In this document: positions 14,776-26,438 of the stretch, one piece after another
Layout of the letters: every line of letters starts with the position of its first letter
Numbering within the stretch: the stretch's first letter is position 1
Source of the DNA: Spongilla lacustris
Lineage: Eukaryota; Porifera; Demospongiae; Spongillida; Spongillidae
Reading direction: 5' to 3'
DNA: 64,000 nt
Assembly: GCA_949361645.1 (NCBI GenBank)
Contig: OX442437.1
Span: forward strand, 1,251,075-1,315,074
Program-made: the position numbers and the translations under genes
The notes under the pieces: model-generated
The model's database searches: none
The model's input: only the letters and a program-made list of their open reading frames with translations
What the model was told of the DNA's origin: nothing

Positions 14776-15536
14776 GGTAAAGAGCATCTACTCTCCATGG
14801 CTCCACAAAATGTGGCAGCGACACTCCTACCAGCAATGACATGATCGCGTATTAAACTTTGGTATAAAAAATCCCTGGCATAAAAAAATAAGTTGGCTTT
14901 TAGTACATACAATTAAGCTAGTATAAGCTAGTAGTACCTTCTAAATACTTCAGGATTCAGCTTAGATTTCTACTTTCTATCGGTTGGGAACGTAGATATT
15001 TCGCTTCCAATAGGAGAGGTACATCGCGAATTCGCGAGTTATCCGCTTTCACGACCTATAACGTGCCATGGCAGCGAAACTGTAGCATGAGGTAAGCACT
15101 GTAAATAGAAAAATGATGCTGGCTTTATTTCGTATTTTGACAATAACCAACCTGTTTTGTGCTGGCTTACGCTTTTGTTCAACCCTGGGGTTGTCATGGG
15201 CGTTGCTGAGGCACTACGTAATTATTTCAATATTTCGGGTAAATAACCTAGTGTCCACAATGTATGGTCGCAAACAACCGTGGATTATACATTGCAAGTC
15301 GAACAAAAAATCGCAATATCCCATGTTGTATACGCTGTATGTGTATGAATATAATTATCTTTTTGACCACCACTGCAGCCCCCCCCCCCCCCCCCCCACC
15401 CCCCCACCCCCAGCAAGGGAATAATAGAAATTAAGAACGGTACAGGAGGGCGTATGTATGTACATTTGGGTCTGGGTACGTGTCACCTATGATTCGATTC
15501 GGGAACGTGACGGTGACAAACTTCTGACCAGAAATT
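14776..15536. promoter_or_regulatory. Upstream region of the M28B peptidase gene
   Basis: This region precedes the ATG at 15537 and should hold the promoter and 5' UTR. It contains a C run (15379-15397). At about 15468-15482 is a TGGGTCTGGGTACG word that matches the end of the 9-bp-TSD MITE family and may be a fragment of one. No TATA box or initiator can be assigned with confidence. Confidence 0.35.
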
Positions 15537-18500
15537 ATGAGCAGCACTAGCGAAGAAAAGGATCCTCTGTTTCTTCCAGCCTCACCGGCCACTCGTACTT
15601 CTACCAAGAAAGTGTACCTTCTGTACGCAACTCTGGCAGTTCTTTCGGCGTCCGCAGTAGCGTTTTCTGTAGGCCTTCTGACTGGGAAATCACTCCTTAA
15701 GACTACATCTAATACCGAAGCTGCATGGGGTGCGAACGTCGTTGATGGCGGTACCTCTGTTCCAGTCGTCAGCTGGATCGACGACCAGCTGCTCACAACC
15801 AACATACGGAATAACCTCCAAAACCTAACTGTCCTCCCGCATATCGCCGGATCCCCTCAAAACATGAAGCTAGCCCAAGACATCTACACCCAGTGGGTGA
15901 ACTACGGGTTTGACGACGTCCAACTGGTCAACTACTCCGTGCTGCTTAGCTACCCGAACACCTCTAATTCTAACGTATTGCTTCTCAAGAACTTGGCGGG
16001 AGAGACTATTTACAATGCCCATACTGCACAAGAAGCTCCATTAACACCAGGCGAGAATGACAGCACAGTAGCCATGCCGTTCAATGCATATTCTGGGTCT
16101 GGAAATGCCACTGGAAGACTGGCCTATGTGAACTATGCTACCATTGATGACTTTTTGTACCTGACCACAAACCTGTCTCTCAATCTGACTGGTCGTATCT
16201 GCATAGCCAGGTATGGTGCCATCTACCGTGGAGACAAAGCTCACTTAGCCCAAACCTATGGATGTTCAGCTCTGATAATATATTCTGACCCACAAAACTA
16301 TGCTCCCAGTGGTACCCCTGTGTACCCTAACGGACCAAGCCTGCCCCCCTATGGACTTCAGCGTGGTAGTCTGTTGGAACAAGAAGGAGATCCACTCACA
16401 AATGGAGTCCCATCACTTGGTTAGAAGGGATATTGCGCTTAAAGGGGCTAGTGGGTTTACAAGAAAAAATCTAAATTTCCATTTGGGTGTTTATATTTCA
16501 AGTCAGCTCTTAAAAAGCCCCAATTATAGAGATAATATTGGAAAGTTAATTAAACTGTAGATGATATAGCCATTGCCATTAACACAGTAGATTAGTTAAT
16601 TAAGCAGTAAGTGCCAAGTTAATTAAACAGTGGATATTATTGCCAAGTTAATTTATCATTGTTTTTTGAAACGTCAGGTTTTTACAGAAACTTGGTACTT
16701 TAATTTTAATCCCTGCCCCTTGATTTGTAATTGGAAGCTCCTTGTTCTATATCTGAAGAAACAGCAAGACCACTTGAGGTGGAAATGCAAGCAACAGTGT
16801 TACTAGTTTTTATTTTTATATTGCAGCTATTTGATTTTACAGTCTGTTTGACCGTGACACATGGCTGTGTTTATGTGGAACCCTACAAATGTTTTTTTTT
16901 TCAGTTGGCATATTCAGAGAGAGCTATAGCTCTGTGATGGAAAGTGGGGGAGTCCCCTCAATACCAGTACAGCCCATAGGATATGGAGATGCGATATACT
17001 TCATGAGGTACTTATTGCACACACCTAGCTGTACTGGTGTGCTTGGGGTTAACACTTGAACATATCATTGCAGCCAATTGGACAACTATACTGCTCCAAG
17101 CAACTGGAGTGGAGCACTGGATGTGAACTATCGCATATGGCAGACAGACAGTAATACCAAGTATGTATACCTTGAATATAATTGCCACCTTTTGTTGTAG
17201 TGTACCTATGATTGTATGTAGCACAGCTATGTCTGACTAACTGTACAGCGCTTATCGCAAAGAGTAGAAAAGGAAAAATATCAGTTTGCGACAGAATAGA
17301 TAAAAAGTGGGATGTGGTTTTCTGGCAGTGATGTAGATATGCTGATGCAATAGTCGATACCTACATATCACAAAACACAATAGTTAATACACACTAGATC
17401 GAGATGGTCATCAAGTTAACTGCTATATATGAATATTAATTATTCCAACAAATAGTGGGTTAACCATTGTCACCCCTATTCTGTTGCCTATGATAACTCT
17501 GTGCAAAAAACATTTTAGTAAGCATTTTGTTGTACATATCGAGTGATGTGTTTACATTTCAGAAATAATGCAAGTAGCATAAGGTTAAATGATATTGTTG
17601 TGTAATATAATAACTATAGGGACTTTTCAATCTAATGGTTTCACCTTACCTTGAGTGTGTTGTTTTTTTTTCTTAACTGCTACCCATCTTCAATTTTTTT
17701 TATCTTTGACTGATCTCCATAACTACATATTGTTTCAATCATCAAATTGCTTATGGACATGCAGATAGTGTAGTGTGACGGTGTCGGAGGCATGGCTGTC
17801 CCCCTGGAAAAAGTGTCCCCCCGGACATTCATGCCTAGGCACGACTGTCCCCCCGGACACTGGTGCCTAGGAATGAATGTCCCCTCTAGGCATTATTGTC
17901 CCCCCATGCCGGACATTTTTTCCTAGGCACAGCTGTCCCCCCCCCCCCCCCCCCCCCCTCTAGTTGGCCCATAGCCCGACCTTCGCGTATTGGGTATCTA
18001 GCCTATACCTGGATTTGTACACATCTGATAGCGTATGTGGGCTATACTATTATCACATACAGCCCACATGCGCTATTAGATGCATGGGTACAAATCCAGG
18101 TATACCCGACATTCCAATACGCGAAGGTACGGTCGGGCTACGCCCAACTAGCCCCCCTCCACGTTTTCTCGTTTATCATAAACGTTCAACCAAACACTTA
18201 GCCTTCCAATCCTCGTAACTGCTCTGCCTCATGCGTGTATAAACTAATGTTCGCACGCGTCCGTGGAGGTTTCCTTTTAGAACAGCGAGTGTTTCTGGCC
18301 ATGGACGACGAAATCGTTTTGAACTCAGTTCTTGTTAAAAGGAAGGTATCCAGGCCAGTTGGATGTTCAAAATATCAGAAACGTTCTTTTAGACGAAAGC
18401 GCGTGGAAATTACAAAGTTGACAATGGCGCTCTTTATTTACAAATTGTTCCAAGATATGAGTGGCGATCAACAGTGATCAAATCGAAAGAAGAGCAGGAA

Positions 18501-21500
18501 AGAATAATGATAGCTTGCCACGCTTCACCACAAGGAAAATCGTCAGGCCTGGCGCGTATCCAGAATTTCAAACCTATTAACATTGTACGTCAATCGAATA
18601 CGAGCGGGGGAGGGGGGAGGGGGGGGGGGGGATCATGCACTCTTGCGATAGGCCAAATAAGAGCGGAGAGGGGAGGAGGGAAGGTTAGTATACAAGTGGG
18701 GGGAGGAGGGAAGGTTAGTATCAATTAAGTTTTGTAAATATTATTCTATTGGGGGGGGGGGGGGGGTTTTCAGGTAACACGGAAACCTCTATGGATATGC
18801 TCCTGATCGTTGTATAGATATATGCATGCGACCACCATGTATAGAAGCATGACTGTAACTTTGATATTGGGTGTTCACTTACTTCCAGCAAAGAAAAATC
18901 GTACAAAGTTCAAGAGTCAGTTGGCAAAGGTGTTTACAAGGCAAATGGCTCTGCACTGCATGCAGCAAATATCTGTCTGACACATGAAGCATGTTTTTTT
19001 TTTTTGTGATATCATGGTACCAATCATTATTTTATGACCTCACGCGGATACTTGCATGCACACGAATTTTCATATATACGATTTACATTTGTAAACATTT
19101 ACACAAGAATGCCTTTCCTTGAAATGAGAGCCTTTAGTAATAAATAATTAGCTGCTCTGCACACAACCGAGCGGGCACGCAGACGCATGTAAATGTATTA
19201 AGATATATCATGGCATGCATGACGTTTGCTAATACATGCACGTATAAAACGACTAACGTATATGTATATCGATCCGATTTGGTTGTATTATACTTACGCT
19301 TGTACATTCCAGGCCTGTATTTAAAGTGTAGGACATTCTATCCTAGGCACCAGTGTCCCCCCATGGGGGGACACTGGTGCCTAGGGTAGGACAATTATGC
19401 CTAGGCATAAATGTCCCCTGCGGACATATATGCCTAGGCATAATTGTCCGGGGGACAATGGTGCCTAGGAACGAGTGTCCGGGGGACAGCGGTGCCTAGG
19501 CATGAATGTCCGGGGGGACATTTTGCGGGGGGGACAACCATGCCTACGACACCGGCATAAAAGACCTTAACTCCATTCCGTTCATGAGTTCAAAAAATGT
19601 TATTTACTTATAATCTTGTGATGCAACAAAATTGCACCACAAGTTGCAACAACTGAATCCAAAAATGCAATTTTTTGTTTTCTACTCGGTCTCTTTGTGA
19701 GAAGCATTGTAGTTACCTTGCACTTCTCACATGGGCATCTGTTATTGGATACAGTACTATCCAGGCTGCACAATGTACCATGTATATCAGAGGGTCTGAA
19801 TACTGTACATGTGTAGGTCAAGGGTGAAAAGTGGGAGGGGTATGCAGGGTCATGTGTGCACTGAGTAGTATGCCTTAACTGAATATACGTCCAACAAGAA
19901 ATAAAAATAAAAATACTTCTTTGATGCACAAATGTGAAAAGCCACTTGTCATAGTAAACCTGACTTGAATCAATGCTAGAAATATCAAAAAATTACTTCT
20001 GTGATAAAGAAAACATTCTTGATGTGGTGTTATGTGTATATCAGAGTCTAAAACAATTTATTTTATATGCTGCCCTGTATCTATACTTTTACCATACTTT
20101 TTTATCATTATTATTGTTTTGGGTTGCCCAAAAAAACAAACATAAAATATTTATTACAACGAACATTAACTGAAGTGTCAGTTTCAAACACAGAGATAAC
20201 CTTCCCGATAGTATAAAAATTATAGGATAACAGGAAAAGAGTTTGTGCTTACAAAAAGTGTGGGTAGGGATAATGATGCCATGATTCAAGCAAAGCATGT
20301 TATACTTGTAGATGTATGGGATATTCCCACGGAACACCACATCTCATACTTGTGATCTTCCATGTCTGCTGTTGTACTTTCACGTGCACCATATTTGCTT
20401 ACTTGAAATATTAGTGGCTTTTGCCGGTAATTAACAAAAATGAAATAAATTTGAAATATGAAATTTAAGTAATGACACAAAAATTACAGCAAGATATCTA
20501 TATACATGTACTAGTAAGCTCAGTAATTAATAACCGCGAGTGTATAGTACATGTAGCAGAATGAATGCTAGAGCATATTCTCTCTCTTTTCCCTCAGCCA
20601 AACCTTCATCCAAGTCAACAACTACCAGGAGCAGCAAACCATCTATGATGTCATTGGCACCATATATGGGCAGGTTGAACCTGATCAAATGGTGATCCTT
20701 GGTAACCATAGGGATGCATGGGTATTTGGAGCAGTTGACCCTAACTCTGGGACAGCAGTTTTGGAGGAGGTAGCCAGAGCCTTTGGCACCTTGAGAACCA
20801 AGGGGTGGAGACCTGGTCGTACCATAGTGTTGTGTAGCTGGGATGCTGAGGAGTATGGGCTGATTGGTTCTACTGAGTGGATAGAGGTGGGTGGAAGAGA
20901 AGCATGCCTTTGTACAAGTCACATGACTGTCTGCACACACACAGGAGAGGCAGAAGGTGCTTGGACCCAACACTGTGGCCTACCTCAATGTGGACACTGC
21001 TGTGGCAGGTACTACATGCCCTTGCTATGGTATGTGTTGTTCATGCATGTCCACCTTTCATTTGCAGGTTCAACATTTCTATCTGTTGGTGCAAATCCTC
21101 TGTTGTTCAAAGTGCTATACACAGCTGCAAAGTTGGTATGTTGTGATATGTGGGCTGTACTGTGTTAGAGCACCTCATCTCAATGCAGGTGAAGTGTCCA
21201 AACCAAGGGTTTAATACACTGTATGATGAGTGGCTACACTACAGATCTATGTCTTTCAATGGGACCACCCAACCAGAGTATGTTGGCATATTACTAATGC
21301 TTAAGTGACAACTAACCAGCACCTCCCCTTATTCCGTAGGATAGATAACCTTGGATCAGGCAGTGACTTCACCATGTTCCTTCAACTGCTGGGAATAAGC
21401 TGTGCTGACTTCACATATGTAAGTTACACACTACAAGTGACTGGATCACATGACTATTAGTCGCCCCAGGTTAACACCACTAGCTATGCCGTGTACCATT

Positions 21501-22163
21501 CTGTACATGACAACTTCTACTGGATGACCAACTTTGGAGACCCTTCATTCACTCACCATCAGGCCTTAGGATTGATGTGGTTCAAGACTGCTATACTCCT
21601 AGCCACATCTCCAGTTCTGCCTTATGACCCAAGGGACTATGCCATTGCTTTGCAGAACATCTTTGGTAGTTTTGTGCAGCAATATGGTGGTGTGCTTCAG
21701 AGCCAGAACATCTCCTTGGAGTATATTGCTGATGAGTTGAATCAGTTTGTCACTGCATCCATCACATTCTGGAACCAGCTCCAGACTGCAGCATCCAACA
21801 CGTCTATCAGTGAACGAGCTCTCCGTATTCTAAACAACAAGTTGATGAACTTGGAGAGGGCCTTTATCATACCAGAAGGTCTACCAGGGAGACAGTTCAA
21901 GTAAGGATCTATGAAGTGCACCTTCCAATGTGCATGTGTTCCATTTCTCCTCCAGACATGTGATCTTTGCTCCAAGCTCGGTCAATTCCTATGCCAGTGC
22001 TACCTTCCCAGGTCTCTCTGATGCAATATTCAGTGCTCTGCACCCTGCACCTTCTGTGCCCCCAGACTGGGATGAGGTACGGAGACAGTCAGATGCTGTA
22101 AGGGTCCACATCAGATATGCCACTCAAGTGATGAACCAACCTGGCATCGAGTTTCTCATATGA
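15537..22163 (+). CDS. M28B metallopeptidase, glutamate carboxypeptidase II / NAALADase-like
   Basis: Type II membrane zinc exopeptidase of the GCPII/NAALADase family. Exons: 15537-16419, 16905-17007, 17074-17160, 20598-20886, 20945-21008, 21068-21135, 21189-21277, 21340-21418, 21470-21900, 21956-22163. All borders are GT-AG and the sum is 2301 bp (766 aa), close to human GCPII (750). A short Lys-rich cytosolic tail precedes a membrane segment at residues 26-48; many N-glycosylation sites follow. The two-zinc site is complete: His395 (GNHRD), Asp405 (VDPNSG), Glu442 (catalytic) and Glu443 (WDAEEYG), Asp471 (NVDTA), His564 (YHSVHD). The C-terminal dimerisation domain is present. The glutamate-recognition lysine is a serine (Ser709, followed by Tyr710) and the RGN asparagine is also a serine, while Arg225 is kept. 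The substrate is therefore probably not N-acetyl-aspartyl-glutamate; a broader dipeptidyl peptidase like NAALADL1 is more likely. The short introns fit a demosponge; intron 3 is swollen by transposons. Confidence 0.93.
17585..17778. mobile_element. Mariner-like MITE remnant, left portion
   Basis: This matches, with divergence, the right arm of the intact element at 49356-50760: ctatagggacttt, then CTTAACYGCTAC, TGATCTCCATAACTA and CTTATGGACATGCAGA in the same order. It stops at 17778, where another element has inserted, and resumes at 19555. Confidence 0.75.
17959..18152. mobile_element. Palindromic MITE within element A
   Basis: A 190-bp palindrome: CTAGTTGG and AGCCCGACC near 17960-17985 pair with GGTCGGGCT and CCAACTAG near 18131-18152. 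Between them the two halves (CGTATTGG..., TACCTGGATTTGTACA...) also pair. No coding sequence. Confidence 0.8.
18301..18600 (+). pseudogene. Integrase N-terminal zinc-domain remnant (GIN/Gypsy-like)
   Basis: An ATG at 18301 opens a 58-codon frame ([16 protein letters not shown]...[10 protein letters not shown]). After a frame change the reading [26 protein letters not shown] follows at about 18455-18535, then LARIQNF. The ACHASP...(G)...LARIQ pattern is the start of the HHCC zinc-binding domain found before retroviral-type integrases, as in Gypsy pol, GIN genes and Ginger DNA transposons. The downstream Cys pair and catalytic core are not seen. Sitting inside a TIR element, it may be a leftover of a Ginger-like transposase, but a nested Gypsy fragment is equally possible. 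Confidence 0.45.
19555..19709. mobile_element. Mariner-like MITE remnant, right end
   Basis: Continues the copy begun at 17585. It contains CATTCCGTTCATGAGTT and ATCCAAAAATGCAATT, matching the 49356-50760 element, and ends with TCTCTTTGTGAGAAGCATTG followed by TA. That is the terminal inverted repeat of the family next to a TA target. Confidence 0.75.
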
Positions 22164-23245
22164 TGAAATTCTACTTGAATAATGCCACATCCTTTGCATG
22201 AGGATTCATGTACATATAGATGTATTTTGAACATACATGTAACACCATATATAGTTGATCTGTGTATCCCGGAATTGGTTGTGATAATTTCTAGTATTTA
22301 TTTTTGTTTGCATGCAAGTGGTGTGCTTACACAAATGTACTGTATCATTTTAACCAGTTGCCACTGGCCAGCTGAACTTATGACCAGAACTCAAAAGGTC
22401 TCAATTCACTTCTTATACCAGCATCACAATTGAGCCCGGCAGAATTAACATCTTTATCTTGCTTGACTCAGGCGAACATTAGAATACGATTGGGCTAAGG
22501 ATATGTTTTGCTGATTTGTAAGCAGCAATCTCAAGTATTCCCCCATGCACTGATAGTACAGCCTGTGTAGTCCTTCTCCTTCGTCGAAAGGTAATGGTGC
22601 CATCATATTTAACCTTGTGTTTATCCGAAGGTGTTACCACTGCATGATGTTAACCAAAGAAAGGTGTTTTCTTGTCTGTAAGCAACAGAAGCACAGTATA
22701 ACTCGGTGAATGAGGGAGTACTGGCTGCAGACTAGTGGTTATGTTTATGCTATGGGTATCTGCAGCATGTCAGCAGACATTAAATGAAGGAATGCAAGGG
22801 CCTTGCCGCTCAGCCAGTGGTCAGAGTGGCCAAAGAGATAGAGCATGACTGCTAAAGTGATGTCAAATTTTTTGTTATTTCCTACTACACATGCATGAAT
22901 GAGCGCCCTGCCACGTCCTCTTTGGGGGTGATGTAATAACAAGACACAACCCTTTGGTACTTTAGACGGACATAATAATATAATCAGTTGAAAGTCCTCA
23001 GATGTGTATTGACAACATGCACTTAGTATCATCTGTTCCAGTAACAACTAGCCCTGACCAAGCAAAGCCACATCAATGGGCTCCATTAGGAATACAGAAG
23101 GAATCTGTGGAGAAGTAACGTGACCTTCCATACGGTTGGTGCCAATTAGATTTCTTCAATTGCACAAAGAACCAAATATATAATAATAATTAGAATTACA
23201 TAATATATCACCACCATATCCATATTGTCCCCGACTCATCTACCA
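22164..23245. other. 3' flank of the peptidase gene; weak minus-strand coding traces
   Basis: After the stop at 22163 no clear AATAAA is close by. On the minus strand, about 22480-22640 reads DKHKVKYDGTITFRRRRRTT and 22780-22930 reads GRALIHACVVGNNKKFD, both resembling protein but separated by stops. I do not recognise the family. They may be a decayed gene. Confidence 0.3.
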
Positions 23246-23440
23246 CCCTCCCAATTCCTCCACCCTACCCTCCCAATTCCTCCACCCTACCCTCCCAATT
23301 CCTCCACCCTACCCTCCCAATTCCTCCACCCTACCCTCCCAATTCCTCCACCCTACCCTCCCAATTCCTCCACCCTACCCTCCCAATTCCTCCACCCTAC
23401 CCTCCCAATTCCTCCACCCTACCCTCCCACTCATCCACCC
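23246..23440. repeat. 22-bp minisatellite
   Basis: About nine tandem copies of a 22-bp unit, CCTCCCAATTCCTCCACCCTAC, beginning near 23247 with exact 22-bp spacing. The last copies diverge. Because 22 is not a multiple of three, all frames are proline-rich, and the 86-aa open frame over it is not a gene. Confidence 0.92.
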
Positions 23441-24404
23441 TACCCCTCACTTGGTCACAACAGAGCTCTGCTGCTCATGTGGTGAAGTGCAGAAAGCTCA
23501 TATAGTGAGTAGTTGCAGTGGAGAACATGATGCATGTACAAACATTATTAATAATATAGTTCACTTCGTTTAACATGGTGATGATTTCAATTACCACTGC
23601 GGGGCAGTTTTTATTCATGTATTCCTATGATAGTTTCATGAAAGCAACGAGCAGTTCCATCTCTGGACTAGCAGTGTAATGTTGAAATTCCATTTTGTGA
23701 TTTTAAAAAACTGTTATGAAATTGTTCGACATGTATCTAGCAGTAGCTCCCATGTCTCGCTGGTAAGATAGGGTACTTTGTATTGCTGCAAATTACTAAC
23801 TGGGAGGGTATTCAATGTCATCATATGTGCATATACTGAACAGCTGCAAAACCACAAGATGAGAGATGAAGTTATACAGCAGAGAGCAATTGAATACATA
23901 TAGTACGTAGTATGTGCCGGAATATTTGTATTTTATTTCCTCTGCAATGTACATGTACATTGTGTAGTATGTTTGCCTATACAATTTATATCTATTTTTT
24001 GGTTATTAAAAACTTAATTATTTGTAAATACACAACTAGCTATACATGTACAAAATTAAAGAAAAACGTCTTCCACTGATTGCTGGCCCACAGAACCCAT
24101 AGCAGAAGCCGCATTTCTTTGTTGCACTGCAACTGAGATTCTTTGAATTGAAATGAACATTAAAAATGGGTACCCCATCATGGGACTTTGCTATTATCTA
24201 CCTGATTTTTTAAAAAGATGGATTTTTATGAAATGTGGCAAACCCTACAATACTGCATACCACAGCTGATATAAATAGGACGTCTGTGTCAAAAATATTA
24301 AAATTTGCTACAAAAAAAAAAAAACAATTCAAGTATGTATACAATGCACTGTGCTGCAGGTTTGATGGTTTGAGTTATGCTTTATAAGTCCATACTATAA
24401 TTCC
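23441..24404. other. AT-rich stretch, no recognised gene
   Basis: No conserved motif. Oligo(A) near 24311 and several CATGTACA words are the only features seen. Confidence 0.4.
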
Positions 24405-24892
24405 TACCGACAGTTATGGCGAGTTTGAACCCCTTTGGGTATCGGAAGTTACGATACTGGCATGGAGCATGTTCAAGACCCCAGTACTTTACCATAGGGA
24501 AATGGTGTATTATGAAGTGCCGAAAATAGGAAGTTGATAGCTTTAACCGTTCGAAAGTTATAGCAATTCAAACATAATGCCATTTTTATAACATTTTTAT
24601 AATATGCGCCAGGTCCCTAGCCTTTTATCGGAAACGATCCCATACATAATATATATGGGACAATTAATTTCCGCGAAAAAGTGTCCCCCTTTTATAACTT
24701 TATAATGTTATAAAAATTCTTCTTGTTTGAATCGCTATATCTTCCGAACGCTAAGCGCTATCGACTTCCTATTTTCAACAGTTTACACTACACCATTTCT
24801 CTATGGAAAATTGCATTTTGGAGTCTTGCACTTGCTCCATGCTAGTATTGCAACGTTCGATACACGAACGGGTTCAAATCCGCCATAGGAGT
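24405..24892. mobile_element. Imperfect palindromic element
   Basis: The two halves pair with moderate divergence: CAGTTATGGCGAGTTTGAAC near 24410 against GTTCAAATCCGCCATAGGAG near 24870; CATGGAGCA against TGCTCCATG; AAATAGGAAGTTGATAGC against GCTATCGACTTCCTATTTTC. The centre holds a TTATAACATTT/TTATAATG inverted pair. A half copy, matching the right half, lies at 35622-35790. Confidence 0.7.
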
Positions 24893-25024
24893 AATCAAAT
24901 CGCTTCAAATTCGGTTTATAGGTACAGAGGTCCTATACCTATCGATTTGTACTGCTAGTTAATTTTTATGCCATTCGTTAAGGAGATACAGTTGAACAAA
25001 CTACATGCACTTTTTCTCGCTCGA

Positions 25025-25151
25025 CTCGCGCCAATGACTGATATAACAACGGCCTCCCCTTATGATTTGCCAAAATCATTGGCGTCATACATCTGCAGCT
25101 GTAGTTTAGGACACTCTCTTGGAGCTAATCAATCTGATTGTATTGCATGGT
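25025..25151 (+). pseudogene. cbEGF-like exon remnant 1
   Basis: The plus strand reads SLASYICSCSLGHSLGANQSDC, the C-terminal half of a calcium-binding EGF module (GSY-x-C-x-C...G-Y...C), and ends at a gtaatg donor after 25151. The N-terminal DxDEC half is degraded. It is related to the exons at 26090 and 26310. Confidence 0.5.
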
Positions 25152-26089
25152 AATGTCATTGCATTAGAGTAGAAGGATAGGAAACACAGCCACACACAAT
25201 TAACGCGTGCATTCCGCATAGTTTTCGTTCCCAGCCCCAGGTCACCATCATAGGAAAGGGGTAACCGGCCTTTAGAGAAGGGTCTTCAAGTGGAATGGAA
25301 GGAGGAGTTTATCTTAGTAATTATCTACTGTTATGTTCACTGATAGCTATATGGGGCCATCCTCTGCCTTCTTATTATTTGTACGACAGTCCAACCTTAA
25401 CTTGCAGTTTGGCCCGTGCCCAGTCCGATTCATGGGTTCTGTAGGGCATGAAATGTCAACCTTTATTTACCCCCGTATTATAAAAATGCGTTGCTGCATA
25501 GAATACATGCCCCAACACATATTTTCAATATGGCTCAAAACAGTAGCAAAGTGCGCACGCTACAAGCCACAGTTTGACCTCATATCTGGAACTAGGTCTT
25601 TGGCCCTTACACGTACGATATCATTCTGGCATAGGGAAAACTCATACCATGCTGTGTAGTTTCACGAGAGCTATACGACAAATCATGCCAATACAATTTA
25701 GACGTATCCCTTTGTATTCAGTACGCCTCAGTTCACTTTTGTATGTAACTACTACAAACGCGCGTATCTACCGTTGTAGGCATGCACCAATACTCAAAAT
25801 TACATCGCCGTGATCAGCGTTCGCAGCTCTATCCGAACCTACACACAAACGTTCTGTTTCTCTTGAAATTTTGTCGTCTTTTAGGGGGAGTAGCATATAA
25901 CACTTAATTAACAACTATGCGAACTGCAAGCTTAAAGTCTATGTACAGTCTATGGCTCACGTGATTTGTTTCCTGTCCTTCTACTCTAATATCTATGGTA
26001 ATGTATTCCAAAGTAGTGTGAAGGATGATATTAATGTTGCTGTATAATTATAATAATATATAATTATAATTATAATAATTATAATACAG

Positions 26090-26210
26090 ATATTGATGAA
26101 TGTTCCCGCACTAATGGTGGCCTTGGCCCATGTCAACAAAAATGTTGGATCATACCTCTGCAGCTGTAATTCAGTATATATTCTTGGAGCCAATCAGAGT
26201 TCATGAATTC
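26090..26210 (+). pseudogene. cbEGF-like exon remnant 2
   Basis: A 121-bp candidate exon between an acceptor (atacag, ends 26089) and a donor (gtaagg at 26211). It starts DIDECSRTNGGLGPCQQKC, the first half of a calcium-binding EGF module. A deletion of about ten bases then shifts the frame; the second half (GSYLCSCNS..., LGANQS) is in another frame. This is a decayed single-module exon with phase-1 borders. Confidence 0.6.
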
Positions 26211-26309
26211 GTAAGGTACATGTATTTCAGTGTGTATTCAGAAAGTATTCTGTTTATTGGCTAAATAACTGCATGTTGAGCTTGCGATGCCTAATTCACA
26301 ATCATCCAG

Positions 26310-26438
26310 ATCTTGATGAATGCATTCCTAATAGCGGTTTAGGTCTGTGCCAACAAATCGGTACCAACACAATTGGATCATACTTGTGCAGCTGTACTAA
26401 TGGATATAGGCTTGCCACTAATAAAAGAGATTGCAATG
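26310..26438 (+). pseudogene. cbEGF-like exon 3, missing one cysteine
   Basis: A 129-bp exon with clean borders (cag before 26310, gtaaat after 26438) and phase 1-1, as usual for cbEGF modules. It reads [16 protein letters not shown], then [17 protein letters not shown] and RDC. The third cysteine is replaced by glycine (one base change, TGT to GGT), so one of the three disulphides cannot form. Another trace (INE, stop, FPNGGL) lies near 26500. Together with remnants 1 and 2 this was probably part of a large EGF-repeat membrane or matrix protein; a functional gene is unlikely but not excluded. Confidence 0.6.

Larger units (their letters stand above)
17779..19554. mobile_element. TIR element with GTCC-CTAGG cassette ends (element A)
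   Basis: Inserted within a diverged MITE, so its limits are set by the host repeat. The ends are inverted repeats: CGGTGTCGGAGGCATGG at 17779 and the complement of CGGTGTCGTAGGCATGG ending at 19554, each followed by TGTCCCCC. The left 160 bp (17779-17940) and right 220 bp (19330-19554) are arrays that alternate a C5-6 run flanked by GTCC/GGAC with the palindrome TGCCTAGGCA, in opposite orientation at the two ends. The inside holds a C run, a 190-bp palindromic MITE (17959-18152) and an integrase zinc-domain remnant. No flanking duplication could be fixed. Confidence 0.75.
17161..20597 (+). other. Intron 3 of the peptidase gene, filled with nested transposons
   Basis: At 3437 bp this intron is about 60 times longer than six of its neighbours (51-66 bp). 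It holds a mariner-like MITE remnant (17585-17778 and 19555-19709) split by a second element (17779-19554), which itself contains a palindromic MITE and an integrase remnant. Splice sites (gtatgt donor at 17161, pyrimidine tract and cag acceptor before 20598) remain intact. The tail 19712-20590 is AT-rich with no recognised gene. Confidence 0.85.

Noticed and set aside
22745..23047. 100-aa minus-strand frame as a gene
   Set aside because: It looks protein-like but starts without support, is flanked by stops and matches nothing I recognise; noted only as a coding trace.
23220..23440. CRISPR-like array
   Set aside because: Direct 22-bp repeats without unique spacers, in eukaryotic DNA; this is a minisatellite.
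23225..23485. Proline-rich 86-aa frame
   Set aside because: Produced by the 22-bp minisatellite, whose period is not a multiple of three.
24860..24890. tRNA-like B-box GGTTCAAATCC
   Set aside because: The sequence matches the B-box, but the flanking bases do not form a T-stem and no A-box or acceptor stem is present; it is part of a palindromic element.
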